Translations under genes and position numbers: made by a program
The notes under the pieces: generated by a model
What the model was told of the DNA's origin: nothing
The model's database searches: none
Seen by the model: only the letters and a program-made list of their open reading frames with translations
Shown: positions 5,707 to 8,387 of the stretch, one piece after another
How the letters are laid out: each line of letters begins with the position of its first letter
Position numbering within the stretch: the first letter of the stretch is position 1
Source of the DNA: Bacteroidota bacterium
GTDB taxonomy: Bacteria > Bacteroidota > Bacteroidia > Bacteroidales > Dysgonomonadaceae
Length of the DNA stretch: 8,387 nucleotides
Direction: 5' to 3'
Assembly: GCA_023418255.1 (NCBI GenBank)
Contig: JAEZZZ010000011.1
Span: 1 to 8,387 of the forward strand

Positions 5707-6267
5707 TCAAAACGGACAATCTTCTACCAGTTCATCACCTTTTACCTGCACGGCATCGCAGCACGCTATGAATTTGGCGCGGCTCTCGCTGTCGGGTAAT
5801 GCGCTTGGCTTTTCCGCGCCAAACATCGCTGCCGTGTTCTTAAACCACCCGGTCAGTACCCGGTGCCACTTCTTGTACCCCTCGCTGTCGGTTTTCTCCT
5901 TGTAGTTCTCGCCCTCGATACGCTTGCGGGTTCTATCCATAGCCGCCCGTACATCTACCTCGGTGTACTCCTTTGTTTCCTCTTCGGCTGGTGCCTGCGG
6001 TTCCGGTGCTGGCTCCGGCTTCGCAGTTTCCGCCGGGGCTTCGGGTTCCGGTTCCGGCTTCGCTGCTGTGGCCTGGCCATCGGTCGGGGTCGGCTGGTTG
6101 GTTACTTCCGGCTTCGGCTCCGGTTGAGGCTTCGCCGGTTTCTTGTTCCTCGGTGCTGCTGGCAATTCCGCCAACTGCGCCGGACGGTTCACTACGGACG
6201 AAAGTAGCGTAAATAGTTCGCTGGTAAGTCCGATATTAACCTGTACGTTAATTTGGATTGGTTGCAT
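5707..6267 (-). CDS. Hypothetical protein with P/E-rich linker and SSB-like acidic C-terminal tip
   Basis: A 186-aa protein of unknown function in three parts. Residues 1-30 are a short N-terminal strand/helix (MQPIQINVQVNIGLTSELF). Residues 36-97 are a disordered linker of repeated PEPEP/EAPAE/AKPEP units. Residues 100-175 are a helical domain with basic and aromatic residues (DRTRKRIEGENYKEK, YKKWHRVLTGWFKNTAAMFG). The protein ends GDELVEDCPF, an acidic run closed by Pro-Phe, much like the DDDIPF tip of bacterial SSB that recruits repair and replication enzymes. I chose the ATG at 6267 because an upstream ATG at 6306 would overlap the previous gene. It lies 3 bases before DUF2800. A role in replication or recombination is inferred only from tail and context. 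Confidence 0.72.
   Translation of the reverse strand: MQPIQINVQVNIGLTSELFTLLSSVVNRPAQLAELPAAPRNKKPAKPQPEPKPEVTNQPTPTDGQATAAKPEPEPEAPAETAKPEPAPEPQAPAEEETKEYTEVDVRAAMDRTRKRIEGENYKEKTDSEGYKKWHRVLTGWFKNTAAMFGAEKPSALPDSESRAKFIACCDAVQVKGDELVEDCPF
5977..6162 (-). repeat. Low-complexity P/E/A coding repeat
   Basis: Imperfect short repeats (units around CCGGAAGCC/CCGAAGCCG on the coding strand) encode the proline/glutamate/alanine linker, residues 36-97, of the preceding protein. Such repeats expand and contract easily, so linker length probably varies between relatives. It also creates long opposite-strand open frames that are not genes. Confidence 0.7.
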
Positions 6268-6289
6268 AACTCTGTTATTTATTGGGTTA

Positions 6290-6508
6290 TTAAACTTCGT
6301 CATCATCGGGTAACTTTATCTTTCCCTCTTTTTCCCAGCGCACCATCAGACGGTACGCGATATATCCGGCGGCAAAGCCTACGGACTTCGATACGACAAA
6401 AACAGTAGTCCAGCGTGCCATGTCTAATGCTGGCTCCGGCTCTGAGAAAATGCCGATTATGGCTATGAAGCCCAGCACGAAAAGGATGCAGTAATAAATC
6501 GCTTTCAT
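6290..6508 (-). CDS. Small membrane protein with two predicted transmembrane helices, 72 aa
   Basis: Not recognised by family. Two hydrophobic segments are clear: residues 4-21 (IYYCILFVLGFIAIIGIF) and about 33-55 (WTTVFVVSKSVGFAAGYIAYRLMV), joined by a short SEPEPALDMAR loop and followed by a charged tail (RWEKEGKIKLPDDDEV), probably cytoplasmic. The ATG at 6506-6508 is preferred: an upstream in-frame start at 6625 would overlap the HTH gene by nearly 100 bases and add a non-membrane extension. The region before the ATG is AT-rich without a clear Shine-Dalgarno sequence, common in Bacteroidales. Its role in the early phage operon is unknown. Confidence 0.68.
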   Translation of the reverse strand: MKAIYYCILFVLGFIAIIGIFSEPEPALDMARWTTVFVVSKSVGFAAGYIAYRLMVRWEKEGKIKLPDDDEV

Positions 6509-6527
6509 ATTTCGTAATTTTGAATTG

Positions 6528-6728
6528 TTATAAATAGGTGGTTTCCCAGCACTTGATAATCTGTTTGCCCGTGGTAAACTTCGCCCGCCCGGCTTTGCGC
6601 ACATAGAAGCGTATCCAGCCCTCAACCTCCCAGCGTCTGACTGTGTGGCGTTCCACGCCCAGCAGTTCCGCCGCTTCCTTTTGGCTGTAGCGTCTATCCG
6701 GGTCGCACACGGGTTTAACTGATACCAT
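6528..6728 (-). CDS. Excisionase-type HTH (MerR-like/HTH_17) DNA-binding protein, 66 aa
   Basis: A 66-aa protein with a winged helix-turn-helix of the HTH_17/excisionase type: RYSQKEAAELLGVERHTVRRW at 13-33, then EGWIRFYVRKAGRAKFTTGKQI forming the wing, ending in a short helix. Proteins of this family bind DNA as excisionases or small transcription regulators and are typical of Bacteroidales mobile elements. It starts inside the preceding gene with a 14-base overlap, suggesting translational coupling, and is the second gene of the early operon. Either an Xis-like role in prophage excision or early gene regulation fits; no integrase is in the window to decide. Confidence 0.82.
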   Translation of the reverse strand: MVSVKPVCDPDRRYSQKEAAELLGVERHTVRRWEVEGWIRFYVRKAGRAKFTTGKQIIKCWETTYL

Positions 6729-6918
6729 GTTTCGTTACGGTTAATGTCAGTCCGTCCGATTTGCAGGCAAACCGGCAGTTTTCCATTTTCTGCATCGCAT
6801 AAGCGGTGTTTTTCTGGCTATCCAAATCGTAGCCGTCTTTGCACTCTACCACCACCGTATCGCCTATTTTCATGGCTCGTAGGCAGTCGCGGGTAATCTT
6901 TTCTTTCTTTTGTTCCAT
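6715..6918 (-). CDS. Hypothetical protein, 67 aa, first gene of early operon
   Basis: Unknown function. A small soluble protein beginning with a charged helix (MEQKKEKITRDCLRAMKIGD) followed by TVVVECKDGYDLDS, a helix (QKNTAYAMQKM) and two short strands ending LTLTVTKHGIS. The layout helix, 'KIGDTVVVEC', helix, 'GLTLTVT' resembles short Bacteroidales mobile-element proteins of no assigned function. It is the first gene behind the early promoter, about 150 bases downstream of the predicted transcription start. Being promoter-proximal it might regulate early expression or act against the host, which is inference only. Confidence 0.7.
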   Translation of the reverse strand: MEQKKEKITRDCLRAMKIGDTVVVECKDGYDLDSQKNTAYAMQKMENCRFACKSDGLTLTVTKHGIS

Positions 6919-7011
6919 TTTTCAATACTTTACAGTTAAAAAACTTGGTTCGTTTGTTGGCGCAATAGAAAAAACTGCCTAACTTTGTGGCGGTAATAAA
7001 TTGGTTTGGTT

Positions 7012-7036
7012 GGCTGGCCTACTCAGGTCGGCAGCC
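7012..7036. other. Imperfect hairpin in the early-operon leader
   Basis: GGCTG (7012-7016) pairs with CAGCC (7032-7036), and after a one-base bulge CC (7018-7019) pairs with GG (7030-7031), with a 10-base loop. In the leftward transcript it would form about 35 bases after the predicted start. No T-run follows. It could be a leader stabiliser or attenuation element, or chance. Confidence 0.3.
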
Positions 7037-7077
7037 CTTTCTATGCGCTAACGACTTTGTTTATTTGTTCGTTGGTG

Positions 7078-7109
7078 CAAAAATAAGACGATTTTTCGTC
7101 ATAGCCAAA
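7078..7109 (-). promoter_or_regulatory. Bacteroidetes-type early promoter driving the leftward operon
   Basis: On the minus strand a TTTG (-33 element, 7106-7109) is followed by a 20-bp spacer (7086-7105) and TATTTTTG followed by C (-7 element, 7078-7085), a full match to the Bacteroides primary-sigma consensus TTTG / TAnnTTTG. Transcription would start near 7071-7074, leaving a leader of about 150 bases before the first start codon at 6918. One palindromic operator lies within the spacer, so a bound repressor would block polymerase directly. Confidence 0.8.
7087..7100. promoter_or_regulatory. Putative repressor operator, promoter-internal site
   Basis: GACGATTTTTCGTC: 5-bp inverted arms (GACGA/TCGTC) around four T. 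It matches the second palindrome at 7117-7130 to the consensus GRCGAWWTTTCGYC and lies between the -33 and -7 boxes of the leftward promoter. It is the expected binding site of the divergently encoded HTH repressor. Confidence 0.72.
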
Positions 7110-7116
7110 TAAAATC

Positions 7117-7130
7117 GGCGAAATTTCGCC
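7117..7130. promoter_or_regulatory. Putative repressor operator, upstream site
   Basis: GGCGAAATTTCGCC is a perfect 14-bp palindrome whose centre is exactly 30 bp, close to three helical turns, from that of the 7087-7100 site, so two dimers would sit on the same DNA face. It lies just upstream of the -33 box of the early promoter and 30 bp before the repressor start codon, so it could also mediate autoregulation. Confidence 0.72.
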
Positions 7131-7159
7131 ACAAATTTTAATTTAATGATTTGTGTAAT

Positions 7160-7570
7160 ATGTACACTACTGTAAATGAAAGGTTTAGAATGATAGCAGA
7201 AAAGCTGTATAACGGCAATATAACCGCTATGGCTAAAGCTACATACATAAGCCGCACCACGATTAACAGCATCATAGGCGAAAAAGAAGTTGCGCCGGGA
7301 TATGAAGTAATACGAAAGATTGCCGAAATATCGTCACCTAAAATTAGTTTGGACTGGCTTATAACGGGGGCTGGTGAAATGTTGGTTGATACCACGCAGC
7401 AGGATAAAAATATATCCGTGGCTCAAAACAACACTAACAGCAATATAGGCAGTCCGGTTAATGATAGTGCAGTTATTATAAAACTGCTGGCGCAATTAGA
7501 GGAAAAAGATAGGCAGATAGCTGCCCGCGATAGACAGATAACAGACTTAATCGAAATACTGAAAAAATGA
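7160..7570 (+). CDS. Phage repressor, XRE-like HTH protein with C-terminal coiled coil
   Basis: A 136-aa CI-like regulator. Residues about 5-70 form a helix-turn-helix domain (ITAMAKATYISRTTINSIIG at 21-40, then GYEVIRKIAEISSPKISLDWLITGAGEML), the pattern of Bacteroidales phage and element repressors. A Q/N-rich linker (80-98) leads to a coiled coil at 103-136 (KLLAQLEEKDRQIAARDRQITDLIEIL), which likely dimerises or tetramerises. There is no S24/LexA-type peptidase domain, so RecA-stimulated self-cleavage is not expected. The ATG at 7160 is chosen; a TTG at 7151 is in frame but less likely. It is divergent from the early operon and the twin operators lie between. No strong ribosome binding site or clear rightward promoter match is visible. 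Confidence 0.85.
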   Translation: MYTTVNERFRMIAEKLYNGNITAMAKATYISRTTINSIIGEKEVAPGYEVIRKIAEISSPKISLDWLITGAGEMLVDTTQQDKNISVAQNNTNSNIGSPVNDSAVIIKLLAQLEEKDRQIAARDRQITDLIEILKK

Positions 7571-7983
7571 AAAAGATAGTATTACTTATTCTGATGGTGG
7601 TTACTCTGTGTTCCTGCTCTAAAGAAACAGAAACTACGTTTGCAGGCTCAGTAAAAGACGGTCTGTATGCTTTTTATGGGCAAAGATATGCTGTGTTAAT
7701 AGGAACTGGATATAAGGACGGATGGAATTTTGAAACAAATTGCTATCCGGGGTATATTACGATAACGGATTTGATTACGGGTGAATATGTTTTTAATCAG
7801 ATAAACGAAATTACATACATTGAGCAAAAAGACGGGTTAAACACATATAATGGCTGGTCTTATAAAAACGGCTTATCTATTCTTTGTGTACCTGTGTCAG
7901 AAAACAGTTTTACGGGCGTAATATTAAGTAATTCATCCAATATAGATTTACCAAACAAAATGGATTTTAATATGGTAGAATAA
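7567..7983 (+). CDS. Small lipoprotein cotranscribed with the repressor
   Basis: A 138-aa predicted lipoprotein. It starts MKK, has a hydrophobic stretch (IVLLILMVVTL, 4-14) and a lipobox LCSC with acylated C17, followed by SKETE. The mature part is about 120 residues rich in aromatic residues, G and N with alternating strands, probably a beta-rich domain in the periplasm or on the outer membrane; it matches no family I recognise. Its ATG overlaps the repressor stop (ATGA, 4 bases), so it is translated with the repressor and should be expressed in the lysogen. That context fits a superinfection-exclusion or lysogenic-conversion protein, like the lipoproteins of some lactic phages that block DNA injection. 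The function is inference. Confidence 0.8.
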   Translation: MKKIVLLILMVVTLCSCSKETETTFAGSVKDGLYAFYGQRYAVLIGTGYKDGWNFETNCYPGYITITDLITGEYVFNQINEITYIEQKDGLNTYNGWSYKNGLSILCVPVSENSFTGVILSNSSNIDLPNKMDFNMVE

Positions 7984-8083
7984 AACAGCAAATTTTCAGC
8001 AAACAAATAAATATAGTTATTAACTTACTGATTTATAGCATATTAAAATATACTCATTTATATAGTTAGGAAAGATTGAACAT
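7984..8083. other. AT-rich gap between lipoprotein and transposase, includes the IS end
   Basis: About 100 bp of very AT-rich sequence with no gene. The outer end of the insertion sequence, downstream of its transposase stop at 8084, must lie here, but its terminal inverted repeat and target duplication cannot be marked because the other end is outside the window. No clear terminator follows the lipoprotein. Confidence 0.5.
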
Positions 8084-8387
8084 CTAGCTTGGAAAATGAA
8101 CCTGAAAACAAAAAATAAAAACTCTTCCCCCAAGTTTTTCCATCATTTTCTTCAAATTCCACGCGGTTGCTGCCATCATAGCATTAATTTGTATGCCTTT
8201 TTCTCCCCAAAGGTAATTCTGTTGCATGCGAAAATCTTTTTTCAGATGTCCGATGATAGGTTCAATAGCCGCTCGAGATCTACATTGCCGCCGTTTTCTT
8301 CGTTTTTGATACACGCTGTCCGAGGCTTTGGGCTTATCCGGAGTGATGATGGTAACTCCTCTAATTCGGTTTTTACCTTTACCGCCA
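8000..8387 (-). mobile_element. IS5-family insertion sequence, partial (left boundary approximate)
   Basis: Inferred from the IS5-type transposase C-terminus at 8084-8387 plus the AT-rich tail beyond its stop codon. The exact end inside 7984-8083 is not resolved; the rest of the element is outside the window. Confidence 0.6.
8084..8387 (-). CDS. IS5-family transposase, C-terminal part, continues past right edge
   Basis: The open frame runs from the right edge to a TAG at 8084, about 100 codons of the C-terminal end of a DDE transposase. The upstream part reads GGKGKNRIRGVTIITPDKP, which leads into the typical IS5-family end: R14, E18 and K25 (counted from the GTG at 8312-8314) form the R-(3)-E-(6)-K signature around the third catalytic acid, in RAAIEPIIGHLKKD. 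It is followed by NYLWGEKGIQINAMMAATAWNLKKMMEKL. The first two catalytic aspartates would lie to the right. No frameshift is visible in the part seen, so the element may be intact. It lies just beyond the lysogeny genes and may mark the prophage border or an insertion into it. Confidence 0.88.
   Translation of the reverse strand, partial: GGKGKNRIRGVTIITPDKPKASDSVYQKRRKRRQCRSRAAIEPIIGHLKKDFRMQQNYLWGEKGIQINAMMAATAWNLKKMMEKLGGRVFIFCFQVHFPS

Noticed and set aside
5863..6212. Plus-strand open frames opposite the P/E-rich gene, arginine/leucine or glycine/serine rich
   Set aside because: They are reverse translations of the PEPEP repeat and show only low-complexity composition.
6509..6625. N-terminal extension of the 72-aa membrane protein
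   Set aside because: It overlaps the HTH gene in another frame and puts a basic soluble stretch before the first membrane helix; the downstream ATG is more natural.
7050..7073. AACGA/TCGTT inverted repeat as a third operator
   Set aside because: Arms are 14 bases apart, unlike the 4-base spacing in the two real palindromes; only half-site similarity, probably chance.
7131..7159. Rightward promoter for the repressor just before its ATG
   Set aside because: TAATGATTTG and TAATTTAA resemble the -7 box, but neither has the right spacing or a TTTG about 20 bases upstream.
7138..7395. Minus-strand open frame with hydrophobic stretches opposite the repressor
   Set aside because: It is antisense to the repressor HTH domain, and its hydrophobicity is the complement of K/N-rich codons.

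Overview
The window looks like the early and lysogeny region of a temperate phage, most likely an integrated prophage, from a Bacteroidales host (Bacteroides/Parabacteroides type). Evidence for the host is a textbook Bacteroidetes promoter (TTTG, 20 bp, TATTTTTG) in the divergent control region, start codons mostly without strong Shine-Dalgarno sequences, and the protein types present. The phage assignment rests on the gene set: a divergent HTH repressor, an excisionase-like HTH protein, a DUF2800 RecB/Cas4-like nuclease, a DUF2815 single-strand-binding protein, a MazG-like pyrophosphohydrolase and a phage-type family A DNA polymerase.

Layout from right to left. The right edge (about 8000-8387) is the 3' part of an IS5-family insertion sequence that runs out of the window. 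Rightward genes at 7160-7983 form a two-gene lysogeny unit: the repressor and, overlapping it by 4 bp, a small lipoprotein. The intergenic region 6919-7159 carries two matching 14-bp palindromes spaced exactly 30 bp centre to centre. They sit in and next to the promoter that drives everything to the left. From 6918 leftwards runs one tightly packed leftward operon: a 67-aa protein, an HTH protein, a 72-aa membrane protein, a P/E-rich protein with an SSB-like acidic tail, DUF2800 nuclease, a 35-aa membrane peptide, DUF2815, a 76-aa protein, MazG-like, DNA polymerase, a 110-aa unknown, and a 223-aa protein with a C-type-lectin-like C-terminus.

The most notable part is the left end. The last complete gene (144-815) looks like the variable protein of a diversity-generating retroelement (DGR). 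It has the WSS...AW...RVRPV C-terminus, and a 7-bp GC hairpin with a GAAA tetraloop lies 20 bp after its stop codon, the arrangement expected downstream of a DGR variable repeat. No template repeat or reverse transcriptase is in the window; they would have to lie to the left or elsewhere. Immediately beyond, a further leftward reading frame starts at position 90, carries a beta-clamp-like QLTLF motif, and runs through a 19-base G homopolymer (plus-strand C tract at 16-34). This could be a phase-variation switch or an assembly problem.

Working model: the repressor binds the twin operators and shuts off the early promoter in the lysogen while the lipoprotein protects the host from superinfection. 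On induction the replication module (polymerase, SSB, nuclease, nucleotide-pool enzyme) is made together with a diversified lectin-fold protein.
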